NCBI GenBank assembly: GCA_019925795.1
Contig: CM034305.1
Span: 97,733,571-97,797,570, forward strand
Source: Dendrobium chrysotoxum
Lineage: Eukaryota; Streptophyta; Magnoliopsida; Asparagales; Orchidaceae
Reading direction: 5' to 3'
DNA length: 64,000 nt
The notes below the pieces were generated by a model, which saw only the letters and a program-made list of their open reading frames with translations, was not told the DNA's origin and did no database searches. Made by a program: the position numbers and the translations under genes. Positions 31,901-40,050 of the stretch are shown here, piece by piece; position 1 is the first letter of the stretch, and every line of letters begins with the position of its first letter.

Positions 31901-34668
31901 ATTGTTACATCTTTAAAGACTGGCTAGAGAGGAAGTATCGAAAAGGAGAACTCACATTATCTGATAATGTGTTAACTCATCCCAGAAAAGAATCAACTCG
32001 GGTAGTTACGTCATCTTCCGTACCCCTGACTGATGAAAGAAAAAATGAGAAGAAGCCAGTTCATGAGGAACAGTGGGAGACTGTGGTCTCCAAGAAGACC
32101 GTAAAGATGTTGAAACAGCTCGAAGGAGTTCTGGGTGTGAAGTGGAAGTCTCCTACTGAGCCCATACTAGATTTGAAAGGGTTGCCTAAGGTACAAGCAT
32201 CTACCTCCAAACAACGCCTTAGCCAGATCAGCTCCTCGAAGCCTAAAAAAGTAAGGCCTTCTAAGAAGAAGACTAAGCTGAAGAAGCCCAAGGAGAAGAA
32301 GACTACAACCCAAAGGGTTATCGACAGTTTGGACGAATACTACCAAACTGCGAGGCGACCTATTAAGCTCGCTGATTTCATGTCAGAACTTAAAATAGAG
32401 GAAGCTGGAGAAAATAATGAAGACCCTCTTCCGGTAGAAGTATGTCGGGTCATCTCAGTGGCGCTAAATGCATCGACGAAAGAAGAATGTATTAAAGATA
32501 TACCCTCTGAATACTGTATGATGGTATCGCCAATGGACTACAGTTCAGAGGAAGATTTGTATTTTCCAAAAGAAAATGAATCGGATCCCGACATTGCATC
32601 ACAGATGGGACATGTAAATCTGGGAGGTGACTCTGAATCAACAGATGAATCTCTAGATGCGACGATGGCAGACTCGGAAGAAAATGCACCGTCAGGTGAG
32701 TCTGAACAGGAGGAGATCGCTCAAGTGCAATTGAGAAGCGGCAAGATACTGCCACCTCCGCCAAAGAAAGGAATATCTAATAAAGATAAGGGAAAAGAGA
32801 TAGTTATCAATGAAGACATTATCTCCGAGGATCCCAAGAAGAAACATACTCCAGTTAAGGGAATAGATTATAATATCTTATCCCATCTGAGGAAGATCCC
32901 TGCCCAGCTCAGCATATACGATGCTCTGGTGATGTCCAAGGATCTTCGGGAGACTTTGATTCAGGCTCTCAAAGACCCCGAAAGATATGAGGCGTACTTC
33001 GCTGAGCGCAACCTGACTGAGGTCCTGCAAGCTCGAAATGAACCGTTCATCACTTTTACTGAGGACGACATGATGCTTGGGACGGCAGACCACAATCGAC
33101 CTCTGTATGTTACTGCAGAGAGTGACGATTTGGTAATCAGTCGAATTCTGATCGACCCTGGATCCTCCATCAACCTCATGAGCTTAAAAGCACTAAGTTC
33201 GTTGTGCCTCAACGTAGAGCACCTCGGGCCAGATAAGCTTATGGTACATGGTTTTAACGAGAAAGGGCAGAAAACCCTTGGATCGTTTATGCTCCCTCTT
33301 GTATTTGGAGAATTTCACACAGAAGTCAAATTCCATGTGATTGATGCGGATACTTCATTCAAGGCGCTCCTGGGTCACCCCTGGCTGCATGAATATGGCG
33401 TTGTCCCGTCAACATTACACCAGTGCATGAAGTATCTCAGGGATGGAGAGGAGTTCAGAATCTCCGGTGACATCCAACCCTTTACAGTCCATGAAGCAAC
33501 AGTCTATGAAGATGCGCAGTATTTCATGCCAAAGAAGCAAAGACTGTCAAGCTCTCTAAAGACTCAAGCATCTAACCCAAAGAGTGCAAAGCAACCTGAA
33601 CATAAAGGTGAGAAAAGACAAATGGGGAGAAAGAAGGTAACGCCGACTCTTCCCAAAGAAGCTACCACTTCCACTTCTAAAGAAAGGAAACGTGTACCTC
33701 ACCTTGGGAGCGACACAGATGAAGATAATGTCACCCCTACAAAATCCCAGAGGGTATGTCATTCGATGGACGAATGGAGTAGGGAGGTCGCATATTCAAA
33801 TGATGACTATGACTACGACTCTATCTACATGAACACGGTACAAGAGATATTCTCTAGAAGGATAGATAGCCTATCAATCTCAGACAGCGTACTTGTAGTC
33901 ACTCGTATTCCCCTACAGTATTTCAAAGAAATAATTCCGCGGGATGTGCATAAGGTTGAGGAACTTGTGACCCGTTATCTACCTCCAATCATAAAGGGAA
34001 TTGAGTCAGGGAATATATTCTACTCCGTAGGAAAGGATGAGGAAGTGAATCGTGATTGGGACCATGTCTTCATCGATTCTGAAGAATTACTACCTACGAG
34101 ACTACCTAGGTTTAATACCAAAGGCATTCAAAGAATGTTGCGAAAGTGGATCAATGTTCCCACCCCCAAACGACAACTTCGTATGTGTTTAAGTCTCTGG
34201 TATGGAAGGAATCCGCGTCCAATGCGGCGGAAGGAGATGAATGCATATAAAGGTATTGGATTCGTCAGGCGAAAATGCATCCGGAAGGAGACTTGCCGAG
34301 CCATCACTTGCAGGGAAGTTGAACCCAATGACGAGTCTGATGAAGAGGTCTATGAAGTTGATGATTACGATGATCAGCCTCTAGAGGCCAAGCCTGCACC
34401 AGAAGAGCTTGAAGATGGTGAACAGGCAACCACTATGGACGAACTAAAAGAAGTCAACTTGGGAACCGAGGATGACCCTCGCCCAACCTTCATTAGTTCC
34501 CTTCTGCCGGAAGATCAAGTGGAAGAGATAAAAGAACTCCTCTGTGAATTCAGGGATTGCTTTGCCTTGACATATGCTGAGATGCCCGGCTTATCCCCTG
34601 ACGAGCAGTTCATAGGTTGGCAATCAAACCGGATGTCGCACCCGTCAAACAAGCTCCAAGAAGAATGA
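28978..34668 (+). CDS. Ogre-like N-terminal extension, Gag and protease polyprotein
   Basis: About 1896 codons from ATG 28978; another in-frame ATG is at 28933. I prefer 28978 because TTTCATTTGTGCAG directly before it looks like a 3' splice site. Residues ~1-640 are basic, proline- and charge-rich with a probable coiled coil (~520-560). Ogre elements carry an extra ORF1 before gag, and this may be its fused equivalent. Gag (~656-812) has the retrotransposon-gag pattern FNGSGN...AFEWYAEL and YITRWRNLS. A C-x2-H-x4-H-x4-C knuckle follows (~962-975), then a protease motif IDPGSS (~1391). After a charged linker come 60 residues typical of the start of RT (DPRPTFISSLLPE, CFALTYAEMPGL), and then phase is lost near 34608 and the frame stops at 34668. 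Confidence 0.9.
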   Translation: MDLQNTAFTVQLGRGASIQLANAMITTGNTGATIQFGSVDFPAVVARTAAVPMNDANSERPARRLYPAGAPTRHAYLPAQRPTTEATTRRTHLPASRTATAAENPRKRTSVFERLSQPEAPIAKRVVTGGRISVLTANTTSLPNGLPIPKKNDAEASSSGGRLTRRQRRKKNAEMRAQQQQSSVHPSNLPAREPEANIPIRNKFTDLRWVKRNSSTGELKRSFWDQQPEVLAPPRKKEPETLSARVYRVLKTMKEKGLKKRRFQRPLMIEARRTPPRERLSSDLIAEGRRRQQIPPGEHRGVTPEPWVQGSAAERSRQKGKQIWRLRPHREDKRERRNDPGVTSGTASRRSAPANKIRQKWVPKKTHNDALSDGRHLGESSRGSRRPPTPSQEETNFDRSPRVEEIFLPNEESEVFWRRRSEIRIQEKEEEDMEDIEEGLEEINDGLNIEVVYMVRHTNMNEEAYYDDGEDDDNQQPPVRQVYRRRRGVGSTTGRGGRSSEEEREEDEENPFADESATLADMQRHIKRQMRAKDREISLLNEKMTEMITQMTAMMQIMQRTAATGPVPTPADPPNFEMHQISGVRGAPEGGNEINNITRQPTPQNIASTSEPVTAAQLEGIITEKIKAIIAVDQAEKLVGRGRPYPAEYDQVSYPKGYSVPKFNTFNGSGNNNPRQHLAQFKATCGNTGGNDALLFRQFVSSLTATAFEWYAELPNDSVKTFAELESIFVKRFASATEKITIADLALDKRRRDESVTKYITRWRNLSMKCEQQLEEEHAVQLLMGNIDDKMQPFLCMATITTFQDLLDRVAKFEKLNLSKSDSHFDKTKKAKSSDTKKGETYSTSSLRANKGKQVVHNVDKGKQPMQYEEKPKQVYNPNPQPKLVLGGNDRPRSFQGGGDRLRQAMGTGDRTFPSLKDKMNKEYSFKRESIAKLFRQAVKAGLELPECKRPEESKQTNDPNYCPYHRVLGHPIEDCYIFKDWLERKYRKGELTLSDNVLTHPRKESTRVVTSSSVPLTDERKNEKKPVHEEQWETVVSKKTVKMLKQLEGVLGVKWKSPTEPILDLKGLPKVQASTSKQRLSQISSSKPKKVRPSKKKTKLKKPKEKKTTTQRVIDSLDEYYQTARRPIKLADFMSELKIEEAGENNEDPLPVEVCRVISVALNASTKEECIKDIPSEYCMMVSPMDYSSEEDLYFPKENESDPDIASQMGHVNLGGDSESTDESLDATMADSEENAPSGESEQEEIAQVQLRSGKILPPPPKKGISNKDKGKEIVINEDIISEDPKKKHTPVKGIDYNILSHLRKIPAQLSIYDALVMSKDLRETLIQALKDPERYEAYFAERNLTEVLQARNEPFITFTEDDMMLGTADHNRPLYVTAESDDLVISRILIDPGSSINLMSLKALSSLCLNVEHLGPDKLMVHGFNEKGQKTLGSFMLPLVFGEFHTEVKFHVIDADTSFKALLGHPWLHEYGVVPSTLHQCMKYLRDGEEFRISGDIQPFTVHEATVYEDAQYFMPKKQRLSSSLKTQASNPKSAKQPEHKGEKRQMGRKKVTPTLPKEATTSTSKERKRVPHLGSDTDEDNVTPTKSQRVCHSMDEWSREVAYSNDDYDYDSIYMNTVQEIFSRRIDSLSISDSVLVVTRIPLQYFKEIIPRDVHKVEELVTRYLPPIIKGIESGNIFYSVGKDEEVNRDWDHVFIDSEELLPTRLPRFNTKGIQRMLRKWINVPTPKRQLRMCLSLWYGRNPRPMRRKEMNAYKGIGFVRRKCIRKETCRAITCREVEPNDESDEEVYEVDDYDDQPLEAKPAPEELEDGEQATTMDELKEVNLGTEDDPRPTFISSLLPEDQVEEIKELLCEFRDCFALTYAEMPGLSPDEQFIGWQSNRMSHPSNKLQEE
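33608..34608 (+). other. Candidate intron between protease and RT
   Basis: The donor AAAG|GTGAGA (33607/33608) fits the plant consensus very well. The acceptor GACGAGCAG (34607-34608) follows CTTATCCCCTG. Length 1001 bp is 3n+2, exactly what is needed to move from the protease phase into the RT phase. From memory, Ogre elements of legumes have a partly spliced intron at this place. Against it: the last ~60 codons before 34608 encode conserved RT-upstream sequence that splicing would remove, so a simple one-base deletion is the rival explanation. Confidence 0.4.
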
Positions 34669-35048
34669 GATTGGAGATTGAAGAACAGGTGATTGCTGAA
34701 ACCAAAAAGCTCATAGAAGCGGGCTTCATCCGTGAAGAGAAATACGCCGACTGGATTGCCAATATTGTCCCCGTGAAGAAGAAGAACGGTCAGATACGTA
34801 TCTGTATTGACTTTCGGGACCTCAACAAGGCATGTCCAAAAGATGATTTCCCGCTCCCTGTGTCAGAACTCTTAGTGGACAATACTTCCAACTACGATAT
34901 GTTCTCATTTATGGATGGGTCATCGGGCTATAATCAGATCAAGATGGCGCCCGAAGATGAAAAGCATACATCATTCAGAACGCCCATCGGTATTTTCTGC
35001 TATACGGTCATGCCCTTTGGCTTGAAAAATGCTGGTGCCACCTACTAG
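34609..35048 (+). CDS. Reverse transcriptase, N-terminal half (fingers and first catalytic Asp)
   Basis: The open frame gives conserved RT segments in order: HRLAIKPD, IANIVPVKKKNGQIRICIDF, RDLNKACPKDDFPLP, FSFMDGSSGYNQI (first catalytic Asp), TPIGIFCYTVMPFGLKNAGATY. The phase is shifted relative to the upstream Gag-protease frame, and there is no credible ATG of its own, so it needs splicing, frameshifting or is broken. It ends at a TAG (35046-35048) where relatives continue into the YVDD half of the same domain. Base context of the stop is TAG CGG. Confidence 0.88.
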
Positions 35049-37901
35049 CGGGCAATGACCCATATTTTTGATGAGCTGATACACCAAAAGGTAGAGTGCT
35101 ATGTGGACGACCTTGTTGTCAAGAGCATAGACCGGAAAGATCATTTAAACGACCTGAGGATCGTATTCGAGAGGATCAGAAAGTTCGATCTAAAGATGAA
35201 TCCTTTGAAGTGTGCTTTCGGGGTCTCCTCCGGTAAATTTCTTGGCTATGTCGTTCGTCATCGAGGCATAGAAGTTGATCCCAATAAAATCAAGGCGATT
35301 ATAGAGATGCCACCGCCAAGAAGCCTCCGTCAACTCCGTTCCTTGCAAGGACAACTGGCTTTCATTCGACGATTCATATCAAATCTGTCGGGTAGGTGCC
35401 AGCCATTTTCAAAATTGATGAAGAAAGACGTTCGTTTCAAGTGGGATGAAGAATGTCAAGAAGCATTTGACAGTATCAAGAGATATCTGTTAAATCCGCC
35501 CATTCTCGCAGCGCCAATTCCGGGGAAGCCTCTTATACTGTATACAGCTGCATTAGAAGAGTCCCTCGGAGCATTATTGGCCCAACACAATGAGGAAGGA
35601 AAAGAAAACGCACTCTACTATATCAGTCGGAGATTAATCGGAGCAGAAGTACGATATTCTCCAATTGAGAAACATTGTCTGGCATTGATCTTTGCAGTCC
35701 AGAAGCTCCGCCACTATATGCTCTCCCACAAAATCACCTTGATATCAAAGATCGATCCGCTGAAGTTCTTGATGACAAGACCAGCGTTGACAGGTCGTTT
35801 GGCAAGGTGGGCAATGCTATTACTGCAATTTGATATAGTGTATATGCCACAAAAGACAGTAAAGGGACAAGCTTTGGCAGATTTCCTCGCCGCACATCCA
35901 ATCCCAGCTGACTCTCCGCTCAATGATGATTTGCCAGATGAACAAATCATGCAAGTTGATGAAGAAGAAAATGTACCATTTTGGGAGATGTACTTTGATG
36001 GGGCATCGTCTATCAAGTCTCCCAAACCTCCAAATCTTGCAAAGGCCCAAGCTGGCATCGGTCTTGTCTTCATAGAACCTGAGGGAGGTATCATGAGATT
36101 CTCGTTCAGTTTAACGGAACCTCGGACCAATAATGAAGCCGAATACGAAGCTCTAATAGCAGGACTGGAGATTGCAATTGATGTCCAAATCACAGATCTC
36201 CAAATTTTCGGTGATTCTCAACTTGTGATAAATCAAGTTCTGGGCATTTACAAGATTTGCAAACTTGAATTGGCCCACTATCACCGACGAGCTCTTCAGC
36301 TTCTAAAACAAATACCGAATGTCAAGATAACTCAAGTTCCTCGAGGACAGAATGCAAAAGCAGATTGTCTAGCTAAGCTGGCCAAGGAGCTTGCATATGA
36401 AGATAAGAGGCCACCTATATTCATCGCGGTTGAAAATCGCCGAGTCTTAGAGCCAGCAACCCTACAATTCCCGCAGGCAGAGGGAATACCAAGTTCAAGC
36501 CAACAGGATGCAGCCCCAGTTGATCCTCAACCTCCCCAACAAATCACTATTAAAAATCAACCAGGGGAACGTCCAGCAGTAAAAAGACGAAGAACTGGTA
36601 GATTCTCAGAGTCGTGGTTGGATTGCCTAGATGTTGAAGTCGAAGACGATTGGAGGCAACCATTCGTCGACTACTTCAAAGAAAGCAAACTTCCAATAGA
36701 TAAATCTCTGGCCGCACAAACTAGGAAAAGAGCATTACGATACGCGTTTGTCAATGACACGTTGTACCGACGAGCTTTTGATCAAATGTGGCTAAGGTGC
36801 CTAGGGACCAAGGAAGCTGATAAAGTGGTAGCAGAAGTTCATGAAGGACTCTGCGGAGCACACCAGTCAGGTCCCAAGATGGCTGCTAAAATCAAAAGAA
36901 TGGGTTATTACTGGCCTACGATGGTGAGAGATTGTATCAACCACGCTAAGAGGTGCCACGAGTGTCAGATTCATGGTGATGTTATACATCAACCGCCAAA
37001 CCCTCTACACCCGACGATAGCATCCTGGCCATTTGAATGTTGGGGCACAGATATAATTGGGCCAATAGATCCGCCGTCTTCGGCAGGACACCGCTTTATA
37101 CTGGCAGCAACAGACTACTTTTCTAAGTGGGCAGAAGCGGCACCATTCAGGGAAGTTACGTCCGAGCACGTGATCAACTTCTTTACCCACAACGTCGTCT
37201 ACAGATTCGGTGTACCACGCCGCGTGATCTCAGACAATGGCACTGCATTCAAAAGCACGAAAATCTACAAGTTTGTAGATCGTCACAAGATTGACTGGCG
37301 GTACTCGTCTATATATAACCCAAGAGCCAATGGTCTGGCTGAGGCCTTCAATAAGACGTTAGTGAAGTTGTTGAAGAAGATCCTCACCAAGAATAAAAGA
37401 GAATGGCATACAAAGATGGCAGAAGCATTGTGGGCGTATCGTACGACCTACAAAACACCAACCAAAGCTACTCCCTATTCACTAGTATTCGGGGCTGAAG
37501 CCGTCTTGCCACTAGAAGTTGAACTACCGTCCCTTCGGGTCGCTATCCAGAATGAGCTTACTCAAGAGCAGAATGCTCGCCTAAGAATGGAGGAGCTCGA
37601 TGCACTCGATGAAGTTAGATTGCAAGCTCAACAAAACCTAGAAATTTACCGGGGAAGAATGGCAAAGTCATTTGATCGGATGGTGCGCCCTCGATCATTT
37701 CAAGAAGGGGAATTGGTCCTGGTGCTAAGAAGACCAATCATCCCACACCGAAGAATTGGTGGCAAGTTCGTTTCCAACTGGGAAGGCCCATTCGTCATCG
37801 AGAAGGTGTATCAAGGAGGAGCCTACCAGCTTATCGATCTGCACGGTCAGAGGCCTATGCCGCCAATCAACGGTCGACATCTAAAGAAGTACCATGCATA
37901 G
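35049..37901 (+). CDS. RT C-terminal half, two RNase H domains and integrase
   Basis: Open from the TAG to 37901; first ATG 35055. Counting from that ATG: RT active site YVDD at 16-19; RT-linked RNase H (~157-275), whose first catalytic Asp is absent (LYTAALEES where others have a D); second, archaeal-type RNase H (~310-450) with FDGAS, EAEYEAL, GDSQLV and KADCLAKLA supplying D, E, D, D; integrase zinc finger (~594-640, H-H-C-C) and D,D35E core (TDIIGP ~664, SDNGTAF ~725, GLAEAFN ~762); C-terminal GPF-type region (WEGPFVIEKV). No chromodomain. Integrase looks intact. The second RNase H immediately before integrase is diagnostic for the Tat lineage. Confidence 0.92.
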   Translation, partial: RAMTHIFDELIHQKVECYVDDLVVKSIDRKDHLNDLRIVFERIRKFDLKMNPLKCAFGVSSGKFLGYVVRHRGIEVDPNKIKAIIEMPPPRSLRQLRSLQGQLAFIRRFISNLSGRCQPFSKLMKKDVRFKWDEECQEAFDSIKRYLLNPPILAAPIPGKPLILYTAALEESLGALLAQHNEEGKENALYYISRRLIGAEVRYSPIEKHCLALIFAVQKLRHYMLSHKITLISKIDPLKFLMTRPALTGRLARWAMLLLQFDIVYMPQKTVKGQALADFLAAHPIPADSPLNDDLPDEQIMQVDEEENVPFWEMYFDGASSIKSPKPPNLAKAQAGIGLVFIEPEGGIMRFSFSLTEPRTNNEAEYEALIAGLEIAIDVQITDLQIFGDSQLVINQVLGIYKICKLELAHYHRRALQLLKQIPNVKITQVPRGQNAKADCLAKLAKELAYEDKRPPIFIAVENRRVLEPATLQFPQAEGIPSSSQQDAAPVDPQPPQQITIKNQPGERPAVKRRRTGRFSESWLDCLDVEVEDDWRQPFVDYFKESKLPIDKSLAAQTRKRALRYAFVNDTLYRRAFDQMWLRCLGTKEADKVVAEVHEGLCGAHQSGPKMAAKIKRMGYYWPTMVRDCINHAKRCHECQIHGDVIHQPPNPLHPTIASWPFECWGTDIIGPIDPPSSAGHRFILAATDYFSKWAEAAPFREVTSEHVINFFTHNVVYRFGVPRRVISDNGTAFKSTKIYKFVDRHKIDWRYSSIYNPRANGLAEAFNKTLVKLLKKILTKNKREWHTKMAEALWAYRTTYKTPTKATPYSLVFGAEAVLPLEVELPSLRVAIQNELTQEQNARLRMEELDALDEVRLQAQQNLEIYRGRMAKSFDRMVRPRSFQEGELVLVLRRPIIPHRRIGGKFVSNWEGPFVIEKVYQGGAYQLIDLHGQRPMPPINGRHLKKYHA

Positions 37902-38035
37902 AATTGCTCAAAGAAATATTATGTTTAGTGTACTGTGTATTTCATACATATTTATATACACTTTACATTTTACGTTTTTGAAATTCTCTTGTGTTACAAG
38001 AATGCATTTCAAAATGTCTCTGCGAGACATGGGGC

Positions 38036-38101
38036 ATTTTAAATATTTATTTGGGTTGACATCGTGCTGCGCACCGAGATCCCCAAATAAATATTTAAAA
38101 T
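38036..38101 (+). other. PPT-associated stem-loop 1
   Basis: ATTTTAAATATTTATTTGGG pairs with CCCAAATAAATATTTAAAAT around a ~25-base loop. Directly upstream is CATGGGGC, resembling the polypurine tract, preceded by the small stem TGTCTC-TGC-GAGACA. Confidence 0.85.
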
Positions 38102-38153
38102 CACAAAATTTCAAATTTACTCCATTATGAAATGTTCCTGCGAGACAGGGGGC

Positions 38154-38219
38154 ATTTTAAATATTTATTCGGGTCGACATCGCGCTGCATGCCGAGATCC
38201 CCGAATAAATATTTAAAAT
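38154..38219 (+). other. PPT-associated stem-loop 2
   Basis: Same fold as stem-loop 1, but one T-A pair is replaced by C-G on both arms (ATTCGGG and CCCCGAAT). Preceded by CAGGGGGC. Confidence 0.85.
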
Positions 38220-38423
38220 CACCAACGCAAATATTCTTTTATACTGAAGAATACAACGAATTCTTTTCAAAGTATATGCAGGTGATCTCTAAAAGATCGA
38301 GACGCCACCTTCTCCAACGTACCAAGATTTCGAAGGTCAGAAAGAGATTTTTACAACTACACACTCTAACAAATTGAGCCAGAACAACCTGAAGACTTTC
38401 AGCAGCCTGAAGCTTAAGGTTCG

Positions 38424-38895
38424 AGTGGGTGTAAGAGGTCGGATCCAACACGCCCAAATATGGCCGGATCGCTGGCAACTCCGTCTACTCAACACGCCAT
38501 AAGAAAGGCCGTAGTAGCGGAACCCCCACTTCGTCAACCCGTCAGTAGGGACTGTAGGAAGTACAAGGCAAATTTGACTCGATAAGTTCAAGTGATCGTA
38601 GTCTACAAAATTATCCTAATTGACCGGAGAATCAAAGTTCCAGTGGGAAGAAGGAATCTCGAGCAACTACCAAATTCGCGTATGCTCTAAATCTTCAACC
38701 ACAAAGGAAGACTCAAAATCTATCAACTTCAGCAAAATCAGCATTGGGAAGCACATTTCCCCTAGCTCAAGTCTGAAGCCTGAATGGGTGTAAGAGGTCG
38801 GATCCAACAAGCCCAAATATGGCCGGATCGCTGGCAGCTCCATCTACTCAACACGCCATAAGAAAGGCCGTAGTAGAGGAACCCCCATCTTAGCA
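38424..38895 (+). repeat. Dispersed ~112-bp direct repeat pair in the 3' region
   Basis: 38424-38535 and 38784-38895 share long identical blocks (GTAAGAGGTCGGATCCAACA, AATATGGCCGGATCGCTGGC, CAACACGCCATAAGAAAGGC) with a few substitutions. The 250 bp between the copies are unrelated. Confidence 0.85.
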
Positions 38896-39474
38896 ACCAG
38901 AGGACGAAGAGCTGTCAAATCCCAGCTCGCCCAATCTGATGAACTCAAGTGACTCAGATTAAAGTCTCCTCAAGTGGTTAAGGATCAAGATACTACTCAT
39001 TATTGGTACTATCAACTGAATCCAAAACCTGTAAATCCTTCAACAAATCCATAAAGCACAAAGCTAGGATCGAAGGAATTTTTCTTCAACAAGTCCATCA
39101 AAGCACAAAGCAAAGGACTGAAGAAATTATCCCGAAGCTCATGAAAAGCCTGAGGCTGAACTAAGAGCATTCCGTCATCAACAAGTCCGTTATGCACAAA
39201 GCTCTGGACCGATGACTTTTTTGCCAACGACCTAATACAATCCTAAAAGGTTCTAGGTCACCGGCATCTACTCCTTCATCAAGCCCGCCAAAGCTAGAAG
39301 CAAAGGGCCGAAGGTACAAATCACCTGACAAGTCGGTAGAGACAAATCAGGAAATTCTCCATCAATGTCCGCCGCACAAAGCACAGGACAGGATGAACCA
39401 AAATCTCAGGGAAACTAAAGCTACAAAAGAAGTATCCTGAATGACTTCTACAAATGTCCCTAAAGACTGGGGGC

Positions 39475-39540
39475 ATTTTAAATATTTATTTGGGTCGACA
39501 TCGCGCCGCATGCCGAGATCCCCAAATAAATATTTAAAAT
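39475..39540 (+). other. PPT-associated stem-loop 3
   Basis: Third copy of the fold with T-A at the variable pair, preceded by CTGGGGGC. It lies 510 bp upstream of the 3' LTR. Confidence 0.85.
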
Positions 39541-39842
39541 TTCTTGCCGAAATACAGTTAAAGGAGGGAAGAATAGAAGATCCTCCGTAAACCAAATGTG
39601 TTATCATCATAAAGTATAATCTGAGGAAGATACAACCAGCAAAAGTGACAAAATATTACATCTACACATGATGGTGACAAAAAAAAAAGCGGTAATGATA
39701 TCTACAAGTGTCAGGAGAAAGTATTCTATCACTCTCATATGGATCTCTATTTGACAAGAGCCAACATGTCAATCATGTTATTGACTACAAGTGCATCTAA
39801 AGATCTATAAAGACACATGGATAGACTCTTGAAGATCTACAG

Positions 39843-39986
39843 AATGACAATCTTAGTGTGACATCCAAGCAAATTTTTGGAGATTCACTAAATGACAATC
39901 TTAGTGTGACATCCAAGTAAACTTTTGGAGATCCATTAAATGAAGATCTTTGTGTGACATCCAAACAAATATTTGGAGATCCACAA
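39843..39986 (+). repeat. Three 48-bp tandem repeats
   Basis: Units start at 39843, 39891 and 39939 and share AATGACAATCTTAGTGTGAC with the TGACATCCAA and TTTGGAGAT words. The third unit is the most diverged. Confidence 0.85.
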
Positions 39987-40038
39987 GGTCAATCAGCTTA
40001 CAACAAACGTGTTTCACTCTAGACGTGTACCACATTTG

Positions 40039-40050
40039 TTGGGGGGCATT
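40039..40050 (+). other. Polypurine tract of the Ogre-like element
   Basis: TTGGGGGGCATT directly abuts the TG of the 3' LTR. It is the expected plus-strand primer position. Confidence 0.8.

Larger units (their letters stand above)
37902..40038 (+). other. Ogre-like 3' untranslated region with repeats and stem-loops
   Basis: No coding sequence. Contains three long stem-loops (38036-38101, 38154-38219, 39475-39540), a dispersed ~112-bp direct repeat (38424-38535 and 38784-38895), loosely repeated ~65-bp units with CAACAAGTCC and AAAGCACAAAGC words (39045-39330), and three 48-bp tandem units (39843-39986). Long non-coding 3' regions are usual for Tat elements. Confidence 0.8.

Noticed and set aside
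34560..34668. Programmed -1 ribosomal frameshift between protease and RT
   Set aside because: No slippery heptamer of the X XXY YYZ type is visible before the phase change; splicing or a simple deletion fits better.
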